From: Actinomycetes bacterium
Lineage (GTDB): Bacteria; Actinomycetota; Acidimicrobiia; Acidimicrobiales; Ilumatobacteraceae
Length of the DNA: 33,258 nucleotides
Direction: 5' to 3'
Assembly (NCBI GenBank): GCA_025356335.1
Contig: JANXUF010000034.1
Span: 1 to 33,258, forward strand
Part shown: positions 1-8,763 of the stretch, piece after piece
Numbering within the stretch: position 1 is the first letter of the stretch
Layout of the letters: every line of letters begins with the position of its first letter
Made by a program: the position numbers and the translations under genes
Notes under the pieces: generated by a model
What the model saw: only the letters and a program-made list of their open reading frames with translations
Database searches by the model: none
What the model was told of the DNA's origin: nothing

Positions 1-1
1 G

Positions 2-709
2 GCGATCGATCCGTCGTCACCGTTCAGTGGTGGCGCGATCCTCGGTGACCGCGTGCGGATGCAGGACCATGCAACGGATGCGGGCGTTTTCATCCGCTCG
101 ATGGCGACACGCGGTCACCTCGGCGGACTGTCGCTGGCGACCCCGGAGGCGATCCGCTTGCTCGACGCAGTGGGTTGGCGGCGCATCGTCGTCGAGACGG
201 TCGGAGTCGGCCAGGTCGAAGTGGATATCGCGGCACGGGCAGACACGACGGTCGTCGTGGTCAACCCCGGGTGGGGCGATTCGGTGCAGGCGAGCAAGGC
301 CGGCCTGATGGAGATCGCCGATGTGTTCGTGATCAACAAGGCCGATCGGGCCGGTGTGCAGCAGACGCAGCGGGATCTGGAGATGATGCTCGATCTGTCG
401 GGTGTTGCCGGTGCCGGCTGGCGTCCCCCGATCGTCACGACGGTGGCGACGGAACTCGCAGGGACCGCTGCGATGTGGCAGGCGATCGGCGATCATCGGC
501 GGTTCGTGAGCGACTCCGGCGAACTCGAGACCAAGCGAGCCGTGCGCGTCGGCGAGGAACTGCAGGCGATTGTTGCCAGGCGTCTGGAACTTCGTGCCCG
601 AGAGTTGTGTACCGGTTCGCGGTGGGAGCAGTTGGGCGAACGTCTCGCCAGACGTGACATCGACCCGTGGACCGCCGCCGACGAGGTACTGCAACCGATC
701 GGTGCGTAG
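2..709 (+). CDS. meaB: MeaB/ArgK-type GTPase, 5' end cut off by the window
   Basis: This is the C-terminal part of a G3E-family P-loop GTPase that acts as chaperone of adenosylcobalamin-dependent methylmalonyl-CoA mutase (family knowledge). The open frame runs from base 2 without a start codon and opens with DPSSPFSGGAILGDR, the family signature after the P-loop. It continues with ETVGVGQVE (switch II region) and the guanine-specificity motif NKAD. The P-loop and roughly the first 100 residues lie outside the window. A GTG at 53 is in frame but falls inside the conserved domain, so it is not the start. The mutase genes are not visible. The gene ends convergently with glycogen phosphorylase, leaving 161 nt with no supported gene. 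Confidence 0.9.
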   Translation, partial: AIDPSSPFSGGAILGDRVRMQDHATDAGVFIRSMATRGHLGGLSLATPEAIRLLDAVGWRRIVVETVGVGQVEVDIAARADTTVVVVNPGWGDSVQASKAGLMEIADVFVINKADRAGVQQTQRDLEMMLDLSGVAGAGWRPPIVTTVATELAGTAAMWQAIGDHRRFVSDSGELETKRAVRVGEELQAIVARRLELRARELCTGSRWEQLGERLARRDIDPWTAADEVLQPIGA

Positions 710-870
710 CGCCGCATGTGCGTCGATGACGAATCGGCTCGGTACGCCTGGCACCGCGCGCTCGAGTACCGAATCACGCACGGGCCGGCGATTGATCCGG
801 TCACGCCGTTTCCGCCCGCTCGGGTCGATTGCAGCCGGCCCCAGGGTTCACGGGCGACCGGGTGGTCTGA

Positions 871-3351
871 TCAGAGTGATTCTGCCGCCCAGGCGACGAG
901 GCCCAGATCGACGGCGTTGGCGAGGTCATCATGCGCCGGCAGGACTCGGACGGTGACGCCATACGGGCCTGCGGCGACCGGACGATAGGTGCCGGAGTAC
1001 AGGCTCGTATCTCCACGGTGACCGGTCAGCGTCAGCGGCTCGGTGACCGGCTTGGTGAAGGAACCGTCGGCATCGAGCGGGCCGTGCACGACCTGCACGA
1101 CGACGTCGTTCTCGCCGACGCTTCCGAGGTGGACCGTCGCAGTGACCGACCGTTCGAACCCACGGGCGGTCGAGGTCTCCGGAGCATCGACCGATAGCAC
1201 CTGAACGGTCGACCAACTGGAGCGGACCCGCGCCTTCCACGACGACAGCGCCTTGGCCGGAGCGCATCCATCTGCTGTGATGCGCGTCGCTGCAGCGGCC
1301 GCCGGCTCGTAGTAGTCCGTCGTGTAATCACGAACCATGCGGGCGGCGGTGAACGCCGGCCCGACGGTCGCCCAGTTGTGTTTGATCGTCTTGATCCAAC
1401 CGTGCGGCACACCGTGCTTACGCTTGTAGAACAGCGGCACGATCTCGTTCTCCAGCAAGCCGAAGAGGCTCGTCGCCTCGCGCTGATCACGGCGGGCGAC
1501 GTCCGGTTCCTCCTCGGCGGAGTCGATCGCCCAACCGTTCCTACCGTCGTAGGCCTCGTCCCACCAACCGTCGAGGATCGAGCAGTTGAGGGCGCCGTTG
1601 AGCGCCGCCTTCATGCCAGACGTTCCGCACGCTTCGAGCGGCCGGCGCGGGTTGTTCAGCCACACGTCGGCGCCGTGGTACATCGCCCTGGCCATCGCCA
1701 TGTCGTAGTCGGACATGAAGACGAAACTCGACTGCACCCCCGCCTCGCGGCTGAAGCGTTCGATCGTCTGGATTATCTGTTTACCGGGGTTGTCCGCCGG
1801 GTGTGCCTTGCCGGCGAACACGAACTGGATCGGTTGGTCCGGGTCCTGCAACAACGCTTTCAGACGGTCGGGCTGCGAGAGCAGCAACGTCGCCCGTTTG
1901 TAGGTGGCGAAGCGACGGGCGAAGCCGATCGTCAGGACGTCCGGGTCGAGCAGATCGTCGCCAAAGTGGGCGCGGACCCAGCTGACGAGTTCCTGACGGC
2001 CCTCGTTTCGAACCTTCCAGACGGTCTCGTCGTCGATGTTGTTGACGCCCGACCACAGGCCGGCGTCGGCACCGTCCCACACCGGATGGACGTCACGTGA
2101 GAACAGCGCGTTGACGCGTGGCGAGACCCACGAGTGGGCGTGGACGCCGTTGGTCACCGACCCGATCGGCACCTCGTCGACGGCGACGTCGGGCCACAAT
2201 CCATGGAACATCTCGCGGCTGACCGCGCCGTGCAGGGCAGCGACGCCGTTCGAACGGGCGGCGAGGCGCATCCCCATCACGGCCATGTTGAAGCGGGTTT
2301 CGTCGGGCTCGTCGTCGCGGTGGCCGATCGATTCGAGGCGTTCGAGGCTGGTGCCGCACTCGGCTGCGAAGCCGGTGAAGTACTTGGCCATCAACTCCTT
2401 CGGGAATCGGTCGATGCCGGCGGGAACAGGGGTATGGGTGGTGAACAGGCCGCCGGCGCGGGTCGCCTCGACCGCTTCGTCGAACGTCAACCCCATGGCG
2501 ACGTGCTCGCGGATGCGTTCGAGCGACAGGAAGCCGGCGTGCCCCTCGTTCGTGTGGAAGACCTGTGGCTGGATGCCGAGGGCGCGCAACGCTCGGATGC
2601 CGCCGATGCCGAGGATGATCTCCTGGCGCAGTCGGTGCTCGACGTCGCCGCCGTAGAGCCGGTCGGTGATGCCCTGCCCATCGGTGGAATTGCTCGGTGC
2701 GGTGGTGTCCAACAGGTAGAGCGGGATGCGGCCGACGTCGACTCGCCAGACGGCGACGTCGACGGTGTCGCCTGCGAGGTCGACGCTGATCGTCACGCCC
2801 GTCGGCGTGATCGCCAGACCCGTCGGATCCTGCACCGGGAAGCGCTCGTCCTGCCAGCCGTCGGCGTCGAGCCGCTGATGGAAGTAGCCCTCGCGGTACA
2901 GCAGCCCGATGGCGACGAGCGGGATGCCGAGGTCCGACGCCGACTTCAGATGGTCTCCTGCGAGGACACCGAGTCCTCCGGAATACTGCGCCAGCGTCTC
3001 CGACAAACCGAATTCCGGTGAGAAGTAGGCGACACGTTCGAGCGGTGTGGACTCACGCTGTTGAAACCACCGTGAGTCGTTGATCGCCGCATCGAGGCGC
3101 GCACTGGCCTCGACCGTGCGCCTGGCGATCGACTCGTCGTCCGCCAGTTCGTCCCAACGCTTGGCGGGAATCAGGTCGAGGGCGCGCAGCGGATCGTCTT
3201 CCGACGCTGTCCACGAGGCGGGATCGAGGTCATGGAAGAGCGCTTTGGTTTCGGGGTCCCAGACCCAACGAAGGTTGGTTGCCAACTGACGGAGGCCGCT
3301 GAGGTGTTCTGGAATGGTCTGGCGGATGGTGAACCGCTGTGCGGGGCGCAT
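871..3351 (-). CDS. glgP: Alpha-glucan (glycogen) phosphorylase, GT35
   Basis: It releases glucose-1-phosphate from the non-reducing ends of glycogen-type glucan, using pyridoxal phosphate. The product is 826 aa, the size of the actinobacterial/Thermotoga-type branch. The N-terminus (about residues 10-120) looks like the DUF3417 domain of that branch. Visible signatures are AYFSPEFGLSE, YSGGLGVLAGDHLK, HTNEGHAGF, THTPVPAGIDRF, FARRFATYKR and FAGKAHP. The PLP-lysine segment is CGTSGMKAALNG, followed by DGWWDEAYDG. I chose ATG 3351 because homology begins at once (RFTIRQTIPEHLSGLRQLA) and a TAGGGT box lies 10 nt upstream. The open frame extends to 3909, but that extension is antisense to the helicase. 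The gene is divergent from the helicase. Very secure. Confidence 0.96.
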   Translation of the reverse strand: MRPAQRFTIRQTIPEHLSGLRQLATNLRWVWDPETKALFHDLDPASWTASEDDPLRALDLIPAKRWDELADDESIARRTVEASARLDAAINDSRWFQQRESTPLERVAYFSPEFGLSETLAQYSGGLGVLAGDHLKSASDLGIPLVAIGLLYREGYFHQRLDADGWQDERFPVQDPTGLAITPTGVTISVDLAGDTVDVAVWRVDVGRIPLYLLDTTAPSNSTDGQGITDRLYGGDVEHRLRQEIILGIGGIRALRALGIQPQVFHTNEGHAGFLSLERIREHVAMGLTFDEAVEATRAGGLFTTHTPVPAGIDRFPKELMAKYFTGFAAECGTSLERLESIGHRDDEPDETRFNMAVMGMRLAARSNGVAALHGAVSREMFHGLWPDVAVDEVPIGSVTNGVHAHSWVSPRVNALFSRDVHPVWDGADAGLWSGVNNIDDETVWKVRNEGRQELVSWVRAHFGDDLLDPDVLTIGFARRFATYKRATLLLSQPDRLKALLQDPDQPIQFVFAGKAHPADNPGKQIIQTIERFSREAGVQSSFVFMSDYDMAMARAMYHGADVWLNNPRRPLEACGTSGMKAALNGALNCSILDGWWDEAYDGRNGWAIDSAEEEPDVARRDQREATSLFGLLENEIVPLFYKRKHGVPHGWIKTIKHNWATVGPAFTAARMVRDYTTDYYEPAAAAATRITADGCAPAKALSSWKARVRSSWSTVQVLSVDAPETSTARGFERSVTATVHLGSVGENDVVVQVVHGPLDADGSFTKPVTEPLTLTGHRGDTSLYSGTYRPVAAGPYGVTVRVLPAHDDLANAVDLGLVAWAAESL

Positions 3352-3361
3352 ATGGGTGGGC

Positions 3362-3367
3362 ACCCTA
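3362..3367 (-). promoter_or_regulatory. Putative -10 box of glgP (TAGGGT)
   Basis: TAGGGT on the minus strand ends 10 nt before the glgP ATG, with no Shine-Dalgarno sequence between. It fits the TANNNT pattern seen before most first genes here and suggests a leaderless or very short-leader mRNA. No clear -35 was found. Confidence 0.45.
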
Positions 3368-3451
3368 GTCAACGAAGAAGTTCCTTCGATGACGACAAGA
3401 TGAATTGTGCCGCCGGACAGCGGCTGCGACGTCGGCTGCACTGCCCGCCCG

Positions 3452-3457
3452 TAGAAT
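3452..3457 (+). promoter_or_regulatory. Putative -10 box of helicase gene (TAGAAT)
   Basis: TAGAAT lies 11 nt upstream of the ATG at 3469, and the intervening bases contain no Shine-Dalgarno motif. The predicted transcript would start only a few nt before the start codon. No convincing -35. Confidence 0.45.
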
Positions 3458-3468
3458 CGACCGTCCCA

Positions 3469-5133
3469 ATGAGTGAACGCGTCCACCTCCGGCCCTGGCA
3501 GAAGGCAGCGTTCGAGTTGTTCGTCGCCAGCGAATCGCCCGACTTCCTTGCAGTGGCGACCCCGGGCGCCGGGAAGACGACATTTGCCCTGACCTGTGCC
3601 AAGCGCGAACTCTCGCTGCAACGCCGGCGGTTGATCGTCGTTGCACCGACGAGCCACCTGAAGCAGCAGTGGGTGCAGGCGGCGCATCGCATGGGGCTGG
3701 AGCTGGACCACTACTGGTCGCCATCCGACAAGCTCGCCCGCGATGTCCACGGCCTCGTGACCACCTATCAGCAGGTCGCCACGGCGGACACGGCCAACAA
3801 ATTGCGCGGCATGGCCCACGACGCCATTGTCATCCTTGACGAGGTCCATCACGCCGGCGACGAGCGAGCGTGGGGGGACAGCGTCCGCCTGGCGTTCGAA
3901 CTCGCGCACCGTCGCCTCAGCCTGTCGGGGACGCCGTTCCGCAGCGACACGGCCGCCATCCCGTTCGTCAACTACGCAGAGACGGCGCAGGGTGGGGAGG
4001 CGCAGCCGGACTTCACCTACGGCTATGCGGACGCCCTCGGCGACGGCGGGGTCGTCAGGCCGGTGTACTTCCCACGCTTCGACGGGCTAATGGAATGGAG
4101 CGCACCGGACGGCACTGTCGTGTCGGCGAATTTCCACGAAGAACTCGACAGGCCGGGGACCGCCCATCGGTTACGCGCAGCGCTGAGCCTCGAGGGCGAC
4201 TGGCTGGCGAGCGTCATCGGCCAGGCCCACGACCGCCTGATGTCGATCCGCACGACGCAGCCGGACGCCGGTGCGCTGGCGATCGCCAGCGACCAGGAAC
4301 ATGCCCGTGACATCGCCGGGCTGATCCGCAAACGCTTCGGGGTCGGTGCAGAGGTCGTCGTCAGTGACGACCCTGACGCCTCGCGAAAGATCACCGATTT
4401 CGCCGCCAGCGACAGGCCTTGGCTCGTCGCCGTGCGGATGGTCAGCGAGGGCGTCGACATCCCGCGTCTGCGTGTCGGTGTGTATGCGACGACCGTGTCG
4501 ACCGAACTGTTCTTCCGTCAGGCCGTCGGCCGGTTCGTTCGCTGGCAACGGGGGATCGAGCGTCAGAAGGCCTACGTCTTCCTGCCGGACGACCCGCGTC
4601 TGCGCGCCCACGCGTTCCAGATCGCCGACGCCAGGCGCCACGTCCTGCGCCGACCGAACGACGACGACGAGGAGATCACCGAGGGTGACGACCTCGCCAT
4701 GGCCAAACGGGAACTCGACCTCGATCCCGAGCAACTGTCGCTGTTCTCGGTGCTCTCGTCCGTCGCCACCGGGATGCAGGTGCACGCCTTCACCGAGCAG
4801 GGCCTGACGATGTTCGACGACGAACCGGAGATCGGAGAACCCGCCGCACTCGACGACCCGGCATTCGACATCGAAATCGGCGACATCCCCACCGAGGCCG
4901 GATATGCCTTCATTGGTCGCAACAGCATCGCCGACGTCAAAGAGGAACTGCGGCTGCAGAACGCCGAACTGGCCAAACGGATCGTCGACTACCTCGGCTG
5001 GAGCCACGCCAAGGTGCAGACGGAACTCAACCGCCTGGCCGCCGTGACGTCGGTCGCCAGCGCAACCAACGAGCAACTCAAACAACGCCTCCGCCAAGGC
5101 GAAGCCTGGCTCAAACGCATTCGCCGAATCTGA
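3469..5133 (+). CDS. Superfamily 2 DEAD/DEAH-type helicase
   Basis: This is a 554-aa nucleic-acid-dependent ATPase of the RecQ/RAD25-like SF2 type. Motif I is TPGAGKTT (Lys36). Motif II is DEVH (Asp124-His127, in ILDEVHHAGD). Motif III is LSGTPFRSD near 152-160. The C-terminal RecA-like lobe has SEGVDIPRL and the motif VI segment RQAVGRFVRW. A Q-like segment (LRPWQKAAFE) sits at residues 7-16. The last 150 residues or so match nothing I recognise and end in a charged helix. ATG 3469 is preferred because the fold starts there; an upstream extension to 3232 would overlap glgP. No nuclease or methylase partner is adjacent, so a restriction or defence role is not supported. A DNA-repair helicase role is a guess. 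Confidence 0.88.
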   Translation: MSERVHLRPWQKAAFELFVASESPDFLAVATPGAGKTTFALTCAKRELSLQRRRLIVVAPTSHLKQQWVQAAHRMGLELDHYWSPSDKLARDVHGLVTTYQQVATADTANKLRGMAHDAIVILDEVHHAGDERAWGDSVRLAFELAHRRLSLSGTPFRSDTAAIPFVNYAETAQGGEAQPDFTYGYADALGDGGVVRPVYFPRFDGLMEWSAPDGTVVSANFHEELDRPGTAHRLRAALSLEGDWLASVIGQAHDRLMSIRTTQPDAGALAIASDQEHARDIAGLIRKRFGVGAEVVVSDDPDASRKITDFAASDRPWLVAVRMVSEGVDIPRLRVGVYATTVSTELFFRQAVGRFVRWQRGIERQKAYVFLPDDPRLRAHAFQIADARRHVLRRPNDDDEEITEGDDLAMAKRELDLDPEQLSLFSVLSSVATGMQVHAFTEQGLTMFDDEPEIGEPAALDDPAFDIEIGDIPTEAGYAFIGRNSIADVKEELRLQNAELAKRIVDYLGWSHAKVQTELNRLAAVTSVASATNEQLKQRLRQGEAWLKRIRRI

Positions 5134-5170
5134 CGCTCCGGTTCAGGACTCTGAGCGGCGAGTGCGTGCG

Positions 5171-5342
5171 GCTCGCCCGAGTATGTGCGGGCCGCTCAGC
5201 GCGCCGCTCGTACTCGCCTGGACTGCACGTACTCGCCGGAGTACGTACTCGCCTGGACTGGACGTACTCGCCGGAGTATGTGCGGGCCGCTCGGCGCGCC
5301 GCGCGTACTCGCCTGGACCGCGCGTACTCGCCTGGGCTGCAC
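5171..5342. repeat. Mosaic of short GTACTCGCC repeats between convergent genes
   Basis: The core TACTCGCC occurs at 5211, 5230, 5246, 5265, 5306 and 5325. Two tandem 35-bp units, 5210-5244 and 5245-5279, differ at only two positions. Each unit has a 19-bp half (GTACTCGCCTGGACTG plus AC-type end) and a 16-bp palindromic half (GTACTCGCCGGAGTAC). A block starting GTATGTGCGGGCCGCTC occurs at 5181 and again at 5276, 95 bp apart. The last two 19-bp halves are at 5305-5323 and 5324-5342. The block fills most of the gap between the helicase and glycosyltransferase stop codons. Several frames are open through it, but none gives a plausible protein. Confidence 0.85.
5227..5246. terminator. Hairpin in the repeat block, possible bidirectional terminator
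   Basis: ACGTACTC and GAGTACGT form a perfect 8-bp stem around a GCCG loop. A near-identical hairpin with one G-T pair lies at 5262-5281. Both sit between convergent stop codons, where a factor-independent or roadblock terminator would be useful. There is no T-run, so the terminator role is an inference. Confidence 0.4.
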
Positions 5343-5360
5343 GGCACGGTCGGCGGCGTC

Positions 5361-6515
5361 CTACGCGTGTGAGATCGCAGTCGCCCTGTATACGTCGATC
5401 GTCGAGGCGGCGATGGCGTCCCAGCTGTAGCGCTGGTCGAGCAGCCGGGCGGCGGAGGAGCGTAGCGAATCCGCTTTGCCGGGCGCCGTCAGTGCTTCGG
5501 CGATGCGGTCGGCGAGTTCGTCACGGTTGCCAGGCTCGAACAGCAGGCCGGCGCCGGTGTTGTCGACGATCTCGGCGAGGCCGCCGGTGCGTGCGGCGAC
5601 GACCGCAGCGCCTGACGCCATCGCCTCGAGGGCGACGATGCCGAACGGTTCGTACATCGAGGGGATCACAGCGCAACCGGCGTGGTGGAGCATCGAGCGC
5701 AGTTGATCGTCCGGGACGAATCCGGCGAGGTGGACGATGTCACTGACGCCTTCGACATCGACCTGCATCTGCAGTTCCGGGAGGTAGGTGCCGCGCCCGG
5801 CGATGACACAGCGGATGCCTGGCACACGGTTGCGCAGACGGGCCATTGCCCCGGCGAGTACCTGGAAGCCCTTCTCGTACTGCACGCGACCCCAGGCAAC
5901 CACGAGCGGTTCGCGCGGCGGTGCCGGCACCGGCGGGGCCCACAGGGCCGGATCGACGCCGTTCGGCACGAGATGGAGTTTCTCGATCGGGAGTTCGAAC
6001 CCGTCGATGATCTCGCGGCGCATGAACGCTGAACAGCAGATGACGTGTCGTGCCTCATACGTCAGCCACCATTCGACGGCGTTGATGACCGCCGGCAGAC
6101 CTGCTGGCAGGTGACCGCCGTGGCGACCCCGTTCGGTGGCGTGGATCGTGGCGACAACAGGGACGTCCCACAATGCGCCGAGGGTGTCAGCGGCCCAGGC
6201 GACCAGCCAGTCATGAGCGTGGACGACATCGGGTTTCCAGCCGTTCAGGCGCGCGGACAGTTGTACCAACAGATGGTTCGAGGAGGCCATCCTGGCAACG
6301 AGGTCACTCTCGGGAATCCACGGCAGATCGGTATGTGATCGGAGCACGCGCACACCGTGCACGACCGAATCCTCCGGAGCGTCGGGGTGGTAGAGCGTGA
6401 AAACGACGACCTCGTGGCCGGCGCGGGCCAGTGCTCTGGCGAGGCCGTCGACGTGTGCGGCGATACCCCCCACGACGAGCGGGGGGTACTCCCATGACAG
6501 CATCGCAACACGCAC
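5361..6515 (-). CDS. GT4 glycosyltransferase, glycogen synthase-like (Rv3032 type)
   Basis: This is a 384-aa GT-B fold enzyme, probably an alpha-1,4-glucan synthase using ADP- or UDP-glucose. The N-terminus reads MLSWEYPPLVVGGIAAHV, the donor/acceptor loop typical of the actinobacterial GlgM/Rv3032 group. Further signatures are VVHAHDWLVAW, PNGVDP and the C-terminal donor-binding E-x7-E segment EPFGIVALE, followed by GGLAEIV and GLLFEPGN. The start is GTG at 6513-6515, right at the beginning of homology. A TTGACA/TACGGT promoter ends 8 nt upstream. The gene is divergent from glgB and ends convergently with the helicase. Whether it makes glycogen, maltose-1-phosphate or a capsular or methylated glucan cannot be told from sequence. 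Confidence 0.88.
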   Translation of the reverse strand: MRVAMLSWEYPPLVVGGIAAHVDGLARALARAGHEVVVFTLYHPDAPEDSVVHGVRVLRSHTDLPWIPESDLVARMASSNHLLVQLSARLNGWKPDVVHAHDWLVAWAADTLGALWDVPVVATIHATERGRHGGHLPAGLPAVINAVEWWLTYEARHVICCSAFMRREIIDGFELPIEKLHLVPNGVDPALWAPPVPAPPREPLVVAWGRVQYEKGFQVLAGAMARLRNRVPGIRCVIAGRGTYLPELQMQVDVEGVSDIVHLAGFVPDDQLRSMLHHAGCAVIPSMYEPFGIVALEAMASGAAVVAARTGGLAEIVDNTGAGLLFEPGNRDELADRIAEALTAPGKADSLRSSAARLLDQRYSWDAIAASTIDVYRATAISHA

Positions 6516-6523
6516 GGGTTCTC

Positions 6524-6554
6524 ACCGTAGCCGGTCGGTCTCTCCGGCTGTCAA
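6524..6554 (-). promoter_or_regulatory. Promoter of the GT4 glucan synthase gene
   Basis: On the minus strand a perfect TTGACA (6549-6554) is followed after 19 nt by TACGGT (6524-6529), then 8 nt to the GTG start. The spacing is slightly long, but both boxes are good. The predicted start point falls at or next to the GTG, so the mRNA should be leaderless. Confidence 0.6.
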
Positions 6555-6724
6555 CGTTTCGATGTATCCCGACTTCGATCAGTGGCGGGCTGAGGTTGCG
6601 GTGAGCTGCGCTGGTTTCCCGTGAGTCGTCGCTGATGTCTTGCGCTCCGCTCGCTGGGGAACCGGTGAGACACGCGATCGTCGCCAGACGGCACGAGTCG
6701 GCGAGGAGTCCGATGTCCTACATG

Positions 6725-6730
6725 TACAGT
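6725..6730 (+). promoter_or_regulatory. Putative -10 box of glgB (TACAGT)
   Basis: TACAGT ends 8 nt before the ATG at 6739, with no Shine-Dalgarno in between. This supports both the start choice and leaderless transcription. No clear -35. Confidence 0.45.
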
Positions 6731-6738
6731 CCCTCTCG

Positions 6739-8616
6739 ATGATTGGCCCGATTGACCTGCACCTGTTCGGCGAGGGCAACCACCGCAAGCTGTGGGAGCT
6801 CCTCGGAGCGCACGCCGATCCGCTCGGTGGCGTGACGTTCAGCGTGTGGGCGCCACGCGCCCGCCAGGTTGCCGTGACCGGCGATTTCAACGAGTGGAAC
6901 GACGACGTCGACGTGCTCGAACCCCAAGGGACGTCAGGGATCTGGTCCGGCACGATCGGTCTCGCCCAGGCCGGCAACCGCTACAAGTTCGTGATCGACG
7001 GCTCCGACGGCGTGCGCCGGTGGAAGGCCGATCCGATGGCCCGCCAGACGCAGCACCCGCCGGACAATGCCAGTGTCGTCGCCACGCCGACACCGTTCGA
7101 TTGGAGCGATGAGCAGTGGCTCAGGACGAGGGATTCCGGCACGTCCACCGCTCGCCCTCTGCGGATCTACGAGGTCCATCTCGGATCGTGGAGGGTCAAT
7201 GCCGACGGCACGCCGCTCGGGTATCGCCAGATGGGTGACCAGTTGTCGGCGTATGTCGCCGAGATGGGTTTCACGCACGTCGAGCTGCTCCCCGTCGCCG
7301 AGCATCCGTACAGTCCGTCATGGGGCTATCAGGTCAGCGGCTACTTCGCCCCGACGGCCCGTTTCGGTACACCTGACGACTTCCGCTATCTCGTCGACGC
7401 GCTGCACGCCAAAGGCGTCGGCGTGATCCTCGACTGGGTCCCTGCACACTTCCCGAAGGACGAATGGAGCCTCGGCCGGTTCGACGGGCAACCGCTGTAC
7501 GAACATCCGGATCCTCGGCGCGGCGAGCAGCCGGACTGGGGGACATACGTCTTCGACTACGGCCGCAACGAGGTCCGCAACTTCCTCGTCGCCAATGCCC
7601 TGTACTGGTTCCACGAGTTCCATCTCGACGGTCTGCGTGTCGACGCCGTTGCTTCGATGCTCTATCTCGACTACTCGCGTGGAGGCGGCCAATGGGTGCC
7701 GAACCGCCACGGCGGCCGTGAAAACCTCGAGGCGATCGAGTTCCTCCGCCAGCTCAACTCCATCGTCTTCGCCGAGGTCCCCGGTGCGCTGATGATCGCC
7801 GAGGAATCGACGTCGTGGCCGCTGGTCACACACCCGGCCGAGCACGGGGGCCTCGGCTTCTCGCACAAGTGGAACATGGGCTGGATGCATGACACGCTCG
7901 GGTACTTCGCCTCCGATCCGGTCCATCGGCGCTGGCATCACCGTGACCTCACCTTCGGGCTGCTGTACGCCTTCACCGAGCGCTTCGTGCTGCCGCTGAG
8001 CCATGACGAGGTCGTTCACCTCAAGGCGCCGCTGCTCGGCAAGATGTCCGGGGACGAGTGGCAGCAATTCGCCAACCTGCGGGCGCTGTATGCATGGATG
8101 TGGGCGTATCCCGGTGCGCCGCTGATGTTCATGGGCGGGGAACTGGCGCAGACGACCGAATGGAATGCCGACCTCGGGTTGCCGTGGTATCTGCTCGACG
8201 ATGACCGCCACCGCGGCGTGCAGCGCCTCGTCACCACGTTGAACGGACTGGACGTCGCCTGGCCGACGCTGTGGGAACGCGACAACGATCCTGGCGGCTT
8301 CCAGTGGTTGGACGCCGACGACGCCGTCCACTCGATCTATGCCTTTGCCCGGTGGAGCAACAAGGGTGACATCGTCATCTGTGTCGCCAATTTCACCCCT
8401 GTTCCTCGACCTGGTTATCGCGTCGGTCTGCCGTGGGCAGGGGAGTGGACGGTGCTGTTGAACACCGACCTTCCGGAGTTCGGCGGCTCGAATGCGGGCC
8501 CGCTGATGGCGATGATCACCGCCGGCGAGATTCCATACCAGGGCAGGGATTGCTCGTTGGAAGTCGATCTGCCGCCGCTCGGCGTCGTGTGGCTCGCCGC
8601 GAACACCCCCGGCTGA
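6739..8616 (+). CDS. glgB: 1,4-alpha-glucan branching enzyme, GH13
   Basis: It cuts alpha-1,4 chains and re-attaches them as alpha-1,6 branches in glycogen. The product is 625 aa, the size of forms lacking the extra N1 domain. An N-terminal CBM48-like domain spans about 30-105 (FSVWAPRARQVAVTGDFNEW). The GH13 barrel follows with WGYQVSGYFAP, the nucleophile in DGLRVDAVASM (Asp302), the acid/base in MIAEESTSWP (Glu355) and the stabiliser in LSHDEVVH (Asp423). A C-terminal beta domain closes the protein. The frame is open upstream to 6640. ATG 6739 is preferred because homology (DLHLFGEGNHRKLWE) begins there and a TACAGT box precedes it. The gene is divergent from the GT4 synthase and followed by a GH57 enzyme on the same strand. 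Confidence 0.95.
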   Translation: MIGPIDLHLFGEGNHRKLWELLGAHADPLGGVTFSVWAPRARQVAVTGDFNEWNDDVDVLEPQGTSGIWSGTIGLAQAGNRYKFVIDGSDGVRRWKADPMARQTQHPPDNASVVATPTPFDWSDEQWLRTRDSGTSTARPLRIYEVHLGSWRVNADGTPLGYRQMGDQLSAYVAEMGFTHVELLPVAEHPYSPSWGYQVSGYFAPTARFGTPDDFRYLVDALHAKGVGVILDWVPAHFPKDEWSLGRFDGQPLYEHPDPRRGEQPDWGTYVFDYGRNEVRNFLVANALYWFHEFHLDGLRVDAVASMLYLDYSRGGGQWVPNRHGGRENLEAIEFLRQLNSIVFAEVPGALMIAEESTSWPLVTHPAEHGGLGFSHKWNMGWMHDTLGYFASDPVHRRWHHRDLTFGLLYAFTERFVLPLSHDEVVHLKAPLLGKMSGDEWQQFANLRALYAWMWAYPGAPLMFMGGELAQTTEWNADLGLPWYLLDDDRHRGVQRLVTTLNGLDVAWPTLWERDNDPGGFQWLDADDAVHSIYAFARWSNKGDIVICVANFTPVPRPGYRVGLPWAGEWTVLLNTDLPEFGGSNAGPLMAMITAGEIPYQGRDCSLEVDLPPLGVVWLAANTPG

Positions 8617-8653
8617 CGGCTTCGCTCCTCGCGGGCAGTCAAGAATTCGTGGG

Positions 8654-8690
8654 CACGTGGATTCCGTGATCGCGGAATTGGCGTGACCGC
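8654..8690. repeat. Intergenic palindromic repeat, diverged copy of the 31.7-kb family
   Basis: The segment CACGTGGATTCCG...CGGAATTGGCGTGACCGC matches the complete element at 31697-31740, which reads CACCTGGATTCCG...CGGAATTGGCGTGACCGC. The inner arms TTCCG/CGGAA are intact, while the outer left arm has diverged. It lies between glgB and the GH57 gene, 23 kb from the other copies. Confidence 0.7.
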
Positions 8691-8763
8691 TCGCGAGCGC
8701 GGCGACGTGCCTCGCTCGCTCGACGACGGTCCCGGTCGGCAAATCATGATGCGGGCGGAGCTG

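Noticed and set aside
739..772. Inverted repeat TCGGTAC/GTACCGA as terminator between meaB and glgP
   Set aside because: The loop is about 20 nt and no T-run follows, so it is too weak to list.
716..988. A 90-codon frame after meaB
   Set aside because: It overlaps the 3' end of glgP antisense, has no recognisable motif and no ribosome site.
3352..3909. Upstream extension of the glgP frame
   Set aside because: It runs antisense through the start of the helicase, and homology to phosphorylases begins at the ATG at 3351.
5111..5746. Open frames through the GTACTCGCC repeats on both strands
   Set aside because: They arise from the repeat lacking stop codons, with repetitive Arg/Ser/Tyr peptides and no start signals.
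6713..6742. A 9-codon leader frame (ATG after GAGGAG) whose TGA overlaps the glgB ATG
   Set aside because: The TACAGT box at 6725-6730 lies inside it and places the transcript start after its ATG, so the overlap is probably chance.
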